NCBI RefSeq assembly: GCF_013624435.2
Contig: NZ_CP061768.1
Location: forward strand, 310,001-374,000
Reading direction: 5' to 3'
Length of the DNA stretch: 64,000 bases
DNA from: Nocardioides campestrisoli
GTDB taxonomy: Bacteria > Actinomycetota > Actinomycetes > Propionibacteriales > Nocardioidaceae
Shown: in pieces, positions 34,142 through 41,955 of the stretch
Layout of the letters: each line of letters starts with the position of its first letter
Position numbering within the stretch: the first letter of the stretch is position 1
The notes under the pieces: generated by a model
Database searches by the model: none
What the model saw: the letters and a program-made list of their open reading frames with translations, nothing else
Told to the model about the DNA's origin: nothing
Translations under genes and position numbers: made by a program

Positions 34142-34780
34142 TCAGCCCTGCCGCATCTCGGCCGCGACCCGGTCCAGCAGCTCGCGGGCGCCGGCGGCGT
34201 CCCGGCTGCGCCCGGACAGGTTGATCTCGGCCTCGGCGTGCGGGTTGCCGGTCAGGTCGAGCCACCGCGCGTGCAGGTGGCGCAGCCGGCCGTGGTCGTC
34301 GACGTAGGTGTACTCCAGGCCGTCGCCGGCGGTCTCCAGGATCCGGACGCTGTGCTCCCGCGCGCGGACCGCCTCGATCCGGGCGGCCCGGTGCTCGGTG
34401 ACCGTGCGCTTCTGGCTGCCCACGTGCGAGACCCGGAGCACGTAGGTGTCCAGGGGCTGCCCCGGCACCTTCCACCGGTACTCGTTGGGCGCGTTGGTGA
34501 GCCGCTTCCAGCCGGCCGGCACGGGGAAGGAGAGCCGGGCCTCCCCGTCGCCGAACGACGTGGGCGTCAACGCCAGGCCCGTGGCCAGCGCCGGCTGCGG
34601 GAGGTCCTCGGTGAGGTCCTCGGCGACCGGCACCGGGAACCGTGGGTCAGCCGCCGGAGCGGGGACGGCGGCACCGGACGAGGGGGAGGGCCGGGTCGCG
34701 ACCGTCACCGCAGCCCACCCCACCACCGCGCCGAGCAGCAGCAGCGCGGCCGTCGCCGCGCCGACGCGCCAGGGCACCAC
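34142..34780 (-). CDS. Membrane-anchored extracytoplasmic protein
   Basis: Unnamed 212-residue protein with an N-terminal signal anchor (VGAATAALLLLGAVVGWAAVTVA) and an external domain (about 65-212) beginning ARLSFPVPAGWKRL and ending in a long helix (AAGARELLDRVAAEM). The domain has the same opening logic as the external domain of the downstream kinase (GTLAVTVPAAWTSS), which suggests a shared fold. The GTG start abuts the oxidoreductase stop, and the kinase starts 5 nt after this gene ends. A role as sensor or partner of the kinase is inference. Confidence 0.7.
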   Translation of the reverse strand: MVPWRVGAATAALLLLGAVVGWAAVTVATRPSPSSGAAVPAPAADPRFPVPVAEDLTEDLPQPALATGLALTPTSFGDGEARLSFPVPAGWKRLTNAPNEYRWKVPGQPLDTYVLRVSHVGSQKRTVTEHRAARIEAVRAREHSVRILETAGDGLEYTYVDDHGRLRHLHARWLDLTGNPHAEAEINLSGRSRDAAGARELLDRVAAEMRQG

Positions 34781-35251
34781 TCAGGCCAGGCGCGCGGGGA
34801 AGCCGCCGGTCGCGACCGGGCCCCACGACGTCGGGGTGATCCGCAGCAGCGACTTGCCCTGCTCGACCATCGCGGCGCGGTACTCCGCCCAGTCGGAGTG
34901 CTCGCCGGAGATGTTGCGGAAGTACTCCACGAACGCGTCCAGCGCCTCGCCCCCGTCGGTCGCGTCCAGCACCTCGCAGCTCCCGGTCACCTGCACCCAG
35001 GCGCCGTTCCAGTCGTCGGAGACCACCACGACGTCCACCTCCGGGGTACGCCGGGCGTTGCGGGTCTTCGCCCGCTCCGGGTAGGTCGCGACCACCAGCC
35101 GTCCGGCGTCGTCGACGCCGCCGGTGACCGGGGAGGCCTGCGGGCTGCCGTCGGCCTTGCGGGTGATCAGCAGGAACCGGTGGCGGGGCCGGACGAACTC
35201 CAGGAGCCCGTCGAGGTCGACCCGGGTGCTGGTGGCGATGGAGCGAGACAT
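34781..35251 (-). CDS. PPOX-class F420-dependent oxidoreductase
   Basis: Split-barrel flavin/deazaflavin enzyme, 156 residues. Seen: FLLITRKADGSPQASPVTGGVDDAGRLVVATYPERAKTRNARRTPEVDVVVVSDDWNGAWVQVTGSCEVL, the TIGR03618-like pattern. It probably reduces or protects small molecules with F420H2. It is the first gene of the five-gene minus-strand group; its stop abuts the next start (TGAGTG). Confidence 0.87.
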   Translation of the reverse strand: MSRSIATSTRVDLDGLLEFVRPRHRFLLITRKADGSPQASPVTGGVDDAGRLVVATYPERAKTRNARRTPEVDVVVVSDDWNGAWVQVTGSCEVLDATDGGEALDAFVEYFRNISGEHSDWAEYRAAMVEQGKSLLRITPTSWGPVATGGFPARLA

Positions 35252-35313
35252 GGGTCGAGGCTAGTGGCTCGGACCGGCGGCCCAGGGGACGCCGGCCGAC
35301 TTACGCTTTGAGC

Positions 35314-36828
35314 ATGGACCACCTGCTCATCCGCGGCGCACGACTCGTGCCCGTGACCCCCGGTGACGTCGCGCCGGACTCTCCCGTCGACCTGCGGGTC
35401 CGCGGCGGCCGGGTGAGGGAGGTCGGGCCCGGCCTCGAGCGTGACGGCGCCGAGGAGATCCGGGCCGAGGGCCGGTGGGTGATTCCCGGCCTCTGGGACC
35501 AGCACGTCCACCTCGGCCAGTGGACGCTGACCAGCGCCCGGCTCGACCTCTCGCACGCCCGGTCGGCCGCCGAGGCGGTGCAGCTGGTCGCCGAGCGGCT
35601 CCGCGAGCAGCCCGACCAGCCGGTGATCGGGTGGGGCCACCGGCCGACCGCGTGGCCCGAGGACCCGGTGGTCTCGATGCTTGACGCGCTGGGCACCGAC
35701 CAGCCGATCGTGCTGATCGCCGGCGACTGCCACCACGGCTGGCTCAACACCGTGGCGCTCACGACGCTGGCCCTGCCGATGCGTGAGGGCGTGGTCTCCG
35801 AGGGGGAGTGGTTCGGCGCCTACGGCCGGCTCTCGGCGGTGATCGGCGACGACGGCACCGGCCCCGACGCCTACCGGCGCACCCTGGAGCAGGCGGCTGC
35901 GCTCGGCGTCGTCGGGGTGACCGACTTCGAGTTCAGCGGCGGCCACGAGGACTGGGCGCAGCGGTGGGCCCAGGGCGCCGACCTGCTCCGGCTCCGGATG
36001 GCCACCTACGCCCCCGACCTGGACGCCGTCGTGGCGGCCGGGCTGCGCACCGGCGACGTGCTGCCGGGCTGCGACGACAAGGCCCGGATGGGCCCGCTGA
36101 AGATCATCAGCGACGGCTCGCTCAACACCAGGACCGCCTGGTGCTGCGACCCGTACGCCGGCCCCTCGCCGCTCGGCTTCCCGCTCGGCAACCCCAACCA
36201 GACGCCCGAGGAGCTGCAGGAGCTGCTGGCCCGCGCGGTCGGGGCGGGCCTGGAGTCGGCGGTGCACGCGATCGGCGACCGGGCGGTCACCGTCGCCCTG
36301 GACGCCTTCGAGGCCACCGGGGCGCGCGGCAGCATCGAGCACGCCCAGCTGGTCCTGCGCGACGACGTACGCCGGATGGCCCGGCTGGGCCTGACCGCCA
36401 GCGTCCAGCCGGCCCACCTGCTCGACGACCGCGACGTGAGCGAGCGGCTGTGGCCCGGGCGCGGCGAGCGGTGCTTCGCGCTGCGCTGGATGCTCGACGA
36501 CGGGGTGCGCACGGTCATGGGCTCGGACGCGCCGGTGGCGGTGCTCGACCCGTGGCTGGCGATGGCGGCCGCCGTGCACCGCAGCGCGGACGACCGGGCG
36601 CCGTGGCACCCGGAGCAGGCGGTCACCGCGCAGGAGGCGCTCGCCGCCTCGACCGACGGCTGGGGCACGGTGGCGCCCGGGCACCCGGCCGACCTGGTGC
36701 TGCTGGACGCCGACCCGCTCGCCGGCTCCGGCGACACCGCCGCCGTCGCGGCGCACCTGCGCGAGACGGGGGCCGGGGTCTTCGGGACCTGGGTGGCCGG
36801 GGAGCAGGTCTTCGCGCGCGAGTCCTGA
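35314..36828 (+). CDS. Amidohydrolase family 3 (YtcJ-like)
   Basis: Metal-dependent hydrolase, 504 residues. The HxH motif is in PGLWDQHVHLGQ; later metal and catalytic elements include AGDCHHGWLN, KIISDGSLNTRTAWC, VHAIGDRAV, SIEHAQLV and MGSDAPVA. The C-terminus closes the beta-sandwich (APGHPADLVLLDADPL). TACGCT (35302-35307) lies 6 nt before ATG 35314, indicating a leaderless start. The substrate is unknown. Confidence 0.9.
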   Translation: MDHLLIRGARLVPVTPGDVAPDSPVDLRVRGGRVREVGPGLERDGAEEIRAEGRWVIPGLWDQHVHLGQWTLTSARLDLSHARSAAEAVQLVAERLREQPDQPVIGWGHRPTAWPEDPVVSMLDALGTDQPIVLIAGDCHHGWLNTVALTTLALPMREGVVSEGEWFGAYGRLSAVIGDDGTGPDAYRRTLEQAAALGVVGVTDFEFSGGHEDWAQRWAQGADLLRLRMATYAPDLDAVVAAGLRTGDVLPGCDDKARMGPLKIISDGSLNTRTAWCCDPYAGPSPLGFPLGNPNQTPEELQELLARAVGAGLESAVHAIGDRAVTVALDAFEATGARGSIEHAQLVLRDDVRRMARLGLTASVQPAHLLDDRDVSERLWPGRGERCFALRWMLDDGVRTVMGSDAPVAVLDPWLAMAAAVHRSADDRAPWHPEQAVTAQEALAASTDGWGTVAPGHPADLVLLDADPLAGSGDTAAVAAHLRETGAGVFGTWVAGEQVFARES

Positions 36829-36858
36829 GCGCCCTTGCGCGACCCTCCGGAGAAATGA

Positions 36859-36878
36859 TTAAGGTAAGCCTTACCTAA
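36859..36878. promoter_or_regulatory. Iron box upstream of the des operon
   Basis: TTAAGGTAAGCCTTACCTAA. The last 19 nt match the actinobacterial IdeR/DmdR consensus TTAGGTTAGGCTAACCTAA at 15 of 19 positions. It lies 25 nt before the desA start and overlaps or abuts a -10-like TAAGTT, so an iron-loaded repressor there would block transcription. Confidence 0.85.
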
Positions 36879-36903
36879 GTTCCTCTCGGAAGGTCGATTC
36901 TCG

Positions 36904-38370
36904 GTGACGTCCGTTCCTGTCCATCTGTTCCACTCCAGTCGCGTCCAGGACTACCTCGAGGCCGTCGGCGCGGGGGCCGCCGCCGTCGCGGGCCACCTGG
37001 AGCGCCGTGGCCGCCCGGCCACCGGCCGAGGCCCGCGGGAGGCCGCGCGAGCCGTGGCCGCGGTCGACCTCGACCGCCCGCTCGGCGACGGCGACCGGGC
37101 CCTGGCCGAGCTCTCCCGGCTCTGGCTCCAGGACACCGTCTGGTTCCACGAGCCGGCCTACGCCGCCCACCTCAACTGTCCGGTGGCGATCCCCGCGCTC
37201 CAGGCGGAGGTGCTGATCAGCGCCGTCAACGCCTCCCTCGACACCTTCGACCAGTCGGTCGGCGCCACGTTCATCGAGCGTCACCTGGTCGACTGGACGG
37301 CCGGCCGCGTCTACGGCGACTCCGCCCCCGCGGCCGACGGGATCTTCACCAGCGGCGGCACCCAGTCGAACCTCCAGGGCCTCCTGCTGGCTCGCGACCA
37401 CGCTCTGGCCGGCGGGGCCGAGGCCTCCCGGCTGCGGATCCTCGCCTCCGCCGAGGCGCACTTCAGCGTGCAGAAGGCGGCCCGGCTGCTCGGCCTGGGG
37501 GACGCCGCGGTGCTGCCGGTCGGCGCCGACGCTGAGCGCCGGATGGACCCGGTCGCGCTGTCCCGGAGGCTCGCCCGCGTGGCGGACGCGGGCGACGTGG
37601 CGATGGCGGTGGTCGCCACCGCCGGCACCACCGACTTCGGCGCGATCGATCCCCTGGCCGAGGTCGCGGCGCTGGCCCGCGCGCACGACGCCTGGCTGCA
37701 CGTCGACGCGGCGTACGGCGGTGGCCTGCTCGCCTCGCGCACCCGGCGGCACCTGCTGGCCGGGATCGAGCACGCCGACTCGGTCACCGTCGACTACCAC
37801 AAGACCTGGTTCCAGCCGGTCTCCGCGAGCGCGCTCCTGGTCCGGAACGGCGCCACCCTGCGCCACGTCACCTGGCACGCCGACTACCTCAACCCCAAGG
37901 ACGCCGCGCACCCCAACCAGGTCGACAAGTCGTTGCAGACCACCCGGCGCTTCGACGCGCTCAAGCTGTGGATGACCCTGCGCACGATGGGCGCCGACGC
38001 CCTCGGCGACTGGTTCGACACGGTGATCGAGCTGGCCGCCGAGGTCGCCGACCACCTGGAGACGCTGCCGGACGTCGAGCTCGCCGCCCGCCCCTCGCTC
38101 TCCACGGTGGTCTTCCGCTACCGCCCCGACGGCCTGGACGACGAGGCGGTGGACGCGCTGAACACCCGGGTCCGCGAGGCGCTCTACGACTCGGGTCGGG
38201 GGATGGTGGCCGCCACCAAGGTCGACGGCCGCACCTTCCTCAAGCTCACCCTGCTCAACCCGGTGGCCACGACCGAGCAGCTGGTCGGCCTCGTCGACCT
38301 GGTCCGCGAGCACGGGCGAGCGCTGACCCGTCCGGTGCGCGCCGCGGACCTGGTGGGGGTGGCCCGATGA
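36904..38370 (+). CDS. desA: Lysine decarboxylase of desferrioxamine synthesis
   Basis: PLP-dependent group II decarboxylase, 488 residues, expected to form cadaverine from lysine (ornithine to putrescine is possible). Seen: FTSGGTQSNLQGLLLARD, LHVDAAYGGGLLASR with the PLP Asp, and the Schiff-base Lys300 in VDYHKTWFQPVSASALLV. The order decarboxylase, N-hydroxylase, acyltransferase, NIS synthetase is that of desABCD. The GTG at 36904 follows GGAAGG. The iron box 25 nt upstream predicts iron repression. Confidence 0.92.
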   Translation: MTSVPVHLFHSSRVQDYLEAVGAGAAAVAGHLERRGRPATGRGPREAARAVAAVDLDRPLGDGDRALAELSRLWLQDTVWFHEPAYAAHLNCPVAIPALQAEVLISAVNASLDTFDQSVGATFIERHLVDWTAGRVYGDSAPAADGIFTSGGTQSNLQGLLLARDHALAGGAEASRLRILASAEAHFSVQKAARLLGLGDAAVLPVGADAERRMDPVALSRRLARVADAGDVAMAVVATAGTTDFGAIDPLAEVAALARAHDAWLHVDAAYGGGLLASRTRRHLLAGIEHADSVTVDYHKTWFQPVSASALLVRNGATLRHVTWHADYLNPKDAAHPNQVDKSLQTTRRFDALKLWMTLRTMGADALGDWFDTVIELAAEVADHLETLPDVELAARPSLSTVVFRYRPDGLDDEAVDALNTRVREALYDSGRGMVAATKVDGRTFLKLTLLNPVATTEQLVGLVDLVREHGRALTRPVRAADLVGVAR

Positions 38371-39665
38371 GCCGCGTCCACGACCTCGTCGGGATCGGGA
38401 TCGGCCCCTTCAACCTCGGCCTGGCCGCGCTCGCCGAGCCGGTGCCCGACCTGGACGCGGTCTTCCTCGACGCCCGGCCCGGCTTCGACTGGCACGGCGG
38501 GATGCTGCTCGACGACGCCACCCTCCAGGTGCCGTTCCTGGCCGACCTGGTGACCCTGGCCGACCCGACGTCCCGCTTCTCCTGGCTCCAGTTCCTCAAG
38601 GAGACGGGGCGGCTCTACCCCTTCTACATCCGGGAGAGCTTCTATCCGCTGCGCCGGGAGTACAACCTCTACTGCCGGTGGGCCGCCGACCGGCTGGCGC
38701 ACCGGCTGCGCTGGGGACGCGAGGTCACCGAGGTGACCCACGACGGCGAGGCGTACGTCGTCCGCGCCGCCACCGGGGAGACGTTCCGCGGGCGCCGGCT
38801 GGTGCTCGGCACCGGCACGGCGCCCCGGGTGCCGGCCGGCCTGGAGGAGGTGCTGGCGGACGGTGGCGTGCACACGGCCGACTACCTGCCGCGCAAGGTC
38901 GAGCTGCAGCGCGCCGGCTCGATCACCGTGGTCGGCTCGGGGCAGTCCGCCGCCGAGGTGTACGCCGACCTGCTCGCCGACCAACCCGCCTTCGGCTACG
39001 CCTTGCACTGGGTGACCCGGAGCCCGAGGTTCTTCCCGATGGAGTACACCAAGCTCACCCTGGAGATGACCTCGCCCGAGTGGAGCCGGCACTTCCAGGA
39101 GCTCCCGCCGGAGACCCGGGCCCGGGTCCAGGCCGGCCAGGCCGCGCTGTCGAAGGGGATCAGCTCGACCACGATCGACGAGATCTACGACGCGCTCTAC
39201 GCCCGCTCGGTCGAGGGTGCCCCCGAGACCACGCTGCTCAGCGCCACCGAGGTGACCGGCGCCGAGCGCGTCGGCGACGGCTGGCGGCTGGCCCTGCGGC
39301 ACACCGAGACCGAGGAGTCGTTCGCGCTGACCACCGGGGCGGTGGTCCTGGCCACCGGCTACGCCGCCCGGGTGCCGGAGTTCCTGGCCCCGGTGCGGGA
39401 CCGGATCCGCTGGGACGAGCAGGGCCGCTTCCAGGCCGACGAGCGGTTCGCCCTGGACGACGAGGCGACGCTCTTCGTGCAGAACGGCGAGGAGCACACG
39501 CACGGCTTCGTCGCCCCCGACCTGGGGATGGGGGCGATGCGCAGCTCGGTGATCCTGGCCGCCGTCCTCGGCCGGGAGGTCTACCCGGTGGAGAAGCGGA
39601 TCGCGTTCCAGGAGTTCGGGGTGCCCGACCGGCTCCGCGTCGGCGCCGAGGCGGTGGCCCGATGA
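38367..39665 (+). CDS. desB: Cadaverine/lysine N6-hydroxylase
   Basis: FAD- and NADPH-dependent N-monooxygenase, 432 residues, of the IucD/SidA family, hydroxylating the terminal amine of cadaverine. It has the FAD motif GIGIGPFNLGLAAL, QVPFLADLVTLADPTSRFSWLQFLKETGRLYPFY, the NADPH motif VVGSGQSAAEVYADLL and the C-terminal VLATGYAARVPEFL and HTHGFVAPDLGMGAMRSSVIL. It overlaps desA by 4 nt and desC by 4 nt. Confidence 0.95.
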   Translation: MSRVHDLVGIGIGPFNLGLAALAEPVPDLDAVFLDARPGFDWHGGMLLDDATLQVPFLADLVTLADPTSRFSWLQFLKETGRLYPFYIRESFYPLRREYNLYCRWAADRLAHRLRWGREVTEVTHDGEAYVVRAATGETFRGRRLVLGTGTAPRVPAGLEEVLADGGVHTADYLPRKVELQRAGSITVVGSGQSAAEVYADLLADQPAFGYALHWVTRSPRFFPMEYTKLTLEMTSPEWSRHFQELPPETRARVQAGQAALSKGISSTTIDEIYDALYARSVEGAPETTLLSATEVTGAERVGDGWRLALRHTETEESFALTTGAVVLATGYAARVPEFLAPVRDRIRWDEQGRFQADERFALDDEATLFVQNGEEHTHGFVAPDLGMGAMRSSVILAAVLGREVYPVEKRIAFQEFGVPDRLRVGAEAVAR

Positions 39666-40192
39666 GGCTCACCCTCGAGCCGCTCGACCTCGGGCGGGAC
39701 CTCGCGCTGCTGCACGCCTGGGTGACGCACCCGCGGTCGGTCTACTGGCAGATGCAGGAGGCCTCGCTCGACGAGGTCGCCCGCGAGTACGCCGCGATCG
39801 CCGACGACCCGCACCACGACGCCTGGCTGGGCCGGGCCGACGGGACGCGGCAGTTCCTGGTCGAGACCTACGACCCCGCCCGGCACCCGGAGCTGCGGGA
39901 CCTGCCGGAGCTGGAGCCGGGCGACGTGGGGATGCACCTGCTGGTCGCGCCGACCGAGCGGCCGGTGCCCGGCTTCACCGCCGCGGTGATGCGCGAGGCG
40001 GTCTCCTTCTGCCTCGCTCGCGGGCCGCGGGTGGTGGTGGAGCCGGACGTGCGCAACCACCGGATCGCCGCCCTCAACGCCGCCGCCGGCTTCCGCGTCC
40101 TGCGGCACGTGCCGCTGGCCACCAAGACCGCGGCCCTGAGCGTGTGCACCCGCGACGACTTCGCCGGCTCCGACCTGGGAGGGACCCCGTGA
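39662..40192 (+). CDS. desC: N-hydroxycadaverine acyltransferase
   Basis: GNAT-fold acyl-CoA transferase, 176 residues, that succinylates or acetylates N-hydroxycadaverine. Signature: LLHAWVTHPRSVYWQMQEASLDEV, ELEPGDVGMHLLVAPTERPVPGFTAAVMREAV, VVVEPDVRNHRIAALNAAAGFRVLRHVPLATKTAALSVC. Both ends overlap neighbours by 4 nt. A paralogous domain is fused to the acylase two genes downstream. Confidence 0.93.
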   Translation: MRLTLEPLDLGRDLALLHAWVTHPRSVYWQMQEASLDEVAREYAAIADDPHHDAWLGRADGTRQFLVETYDPARHPELRDLPELEPGDVGMHLLVAPTERPVPGFTAAVMREAVSFCLARGPRVVVEPDVRNHRIAALNAAAGFRVLRHVPLATKTAALSVCTRDDFAGSDLGGTP

Positions 40193-41955
40193 CGTACGAC
40201 GAGCACCTGACCCCCGAGCTGATGGCCCGGGCGCAGCGGCACCTGGTGACCAAGGCGATCGCCGAGTTCAGCCACGAGCGGATGCTCTCTCCCGCCCCGT
40301 CGGCCGAGGAGGCCGGCCGCTTCGCGCTCGCCAGCCCCGACGGGCGGACCTGCTACTCCTTCACCGCCCGGGTGCTCCCGCTGGAGCACTGGGTGGTCGA
40401 CGAGGCGTCGCTGACCCGGACGGTCGACGGCGCACCTGCCGAGCTCGACGCCCAGGACTTCGTCGCCGAGATGGCGCCGCTGCTCGGCATCCCGGACCGG
40501 CTGCTGCCGCTCTACTCCGAGGAGCTCGCCGCCACCCTGGCCGCGGCCGCGTGGAAGCTGGCCCGGCCACGGCCCACCGTCGAGGAGCTGCTGGACGCCG
40601 GCTACCAGGAGATCGAGGCGGCGATGACCGAGGGGCACCCCGGGTTCGTCGCCAACAACGGCCGGATCGGGTTCGGGGCCGACGACTACGCGGCGTACGC
40701 GCCGGAGGCCGGCAGCGACGTGCGGCTGCTCTGGCTCGCCGTGCGCAAGGACCAGTCACGGCTCTCCCTGGCCGCCGGGCTCGACGAGGAGACCCACTAC
40801 CGGCGAGAGCTGGGGGAGGAGACGCTCGCCGGCTGGCGCGAGCGGCTCCGCGCGCTCGGCCTGGAGCCCGACGCCTACCGGTTCCTCCCGCTGCACCCGT
40901 GGCAGTGGGTCAACAAGGTGGCGATCAGCTTCGCGCCGTCGGTGGCGCGGCGCGACGTGGTGCTGCTCGGGGAGGGGCCGGGCGCGTTCCGGGCCCAGCA
41001 GTCGATCCGCACCTTCTTCCCGTCCCACCACCCCGAGCGGTCGTACGTGAAGACCGCGCTGGCGATCCAGAACATGGGCTTCCTGCGCGGCCTCTCCCCG
41101 GCGTACATGGGGCCGACCCCGGCGATCAACGACTGGGTGGGCGACCTCGTGGCGGGTGACCGGACCCTGGCCGGGTGCAGCTTCACGATGCTGCGCGAGC
41201 ACGCCGCGATCGGCTGGACCGGCGACGCGTTCCACCGGCTGGAGGTGCCGTCGGCGCACCGCAAGATGGTGGCCGCGCTGTGGCGGGAGAGCCCGGTCCC
41301 GGCGCTCGCGCCCGGCGAGCGGCTGGCCACGATGGCCTCGCTGCTGCACCGCGACCCGGTCGACGAGGGCGGTGGGTCGTACGCCGCCGCGCTGGTGCGC
41401 GCCTCCGGGCTCGACCCGGCCGTCTGGGTGCGGTCCTGGCTGCGGGCCTACCTGCGCCCGCTGGTGCACTGCCTGCTCGCCCACGACCTGGTCTTCATGC
41501 CGCACGGGGAGAACCTGGTGCTGGTGCTCCGCGACCACGTGGTGGTCCGGGCGGTCATGAAGGACGTCGGCGAGGAGGTCGCCGTGCTCGGCGACGCCGA
41601 GCTGCCGGCCGAGGTGGAGCGGATCCGGGCACAGGTGCCGGTCGACGAGCAGTCGCTGGCGATCCACACCGACGTCTTCGACGGGGTGCTGAGACACGTC
41701 GCCGGGCTGCTCGACGAGGAGGGCGTGCTGCCCGCCGAGGAGTTCTGGGCGGAGGTGCGCCGCTGCCTCGACGAGCACGCGGCCGACCACCCCGAGCTCG
41801 CCGACGCGGTCGCGCGCCACGACCTCACGCGTCCGCGGTTCCGGCACAGCTGCCTCAACCGGCTCCAGCTGCGCAACACTCTGCAGATGGTGGACCTGAC
41901 CGACCAGGCGCAGTCGCTGATCTTCGCCGGCACGCTCGCCAACCCGGTCGCATGA
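40189..41955 (+). CDS. desD: NIS siderophore synthetase
   Basis: IucA/IucC-family ATP-dependent synthetase, 588 residues, that condenses hydroxamate monomers and cyclises them, as DesD does for desferrioxamines. Motifs: FVANNGRIGFGADDYAAYAP, LPLHPWQWVNK, FFPSHHPERSYVKTALAIQNMGFLRGLSPAYMGPTPAINDWV, FMPHGENLVLVLRDHVVVRAVMKDVGEEV and HSCLNRLQLRNTL. GTG start (40189) in a GTGA overlap with desC. Confidence 0.95.
   Translation: MTYDEHLTPELMARAQRHLVTKAIAEFSHERMLSPAPSAEEAGRFALASPDGRTCYSFTARVLPLEHWVVDEASLTRTVDGAPAELDAQDFVAEMAPLLGIPDRLLPLYSEELAATLAAAAWKLARPRPTVEELLDAGYQEIEAAMTEGHPGFVANNGRIGFGADDYAAYAPEAGSDVRLLWLAVRKDQSRLSLAAGLDEETHYRRELGEETLAGWRERLRALGLEPDAYRFLPLHPWQWVNKVAISFAPSVARRDVVLLGEGPGAFRAQQSIRTFFPSHHPERSYVKTALAIQNMGFLRGLSPAYMGPTPAINDWVGDLVAGDRTLAGCSFTMLREHAAIGWTGDAFHRLEVPSAHRKMVAALWRESPVPALAPGERLATMASLLHRDPVDEGGGSYAAALVRASGLDPAVWVRSWLRAYLRPLVHCLLAHDLVFMPHGENLVLVLRDHVVVRAVMKDVGEEVAVLGDAELPAEVERIRAQVPVDEQSLAIHTDVFDGVLRHVAGLLDEEGVLPAEEFWAEVRRCLDEHAADHPELADAVARHDLTRPRFRHSCLNRLQLRNTLQMVDLTDQAQSLIFAGTLANPVA

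Noticed and set aside
41175..41951. Continuous open frame upstream of the acylase fusion, inside desD
   Set aside because: It lies wholly within the strongly supported desD in another frame; high GC keeps non-coding frames open. The ATGA overlap at 41952 is the credible start.
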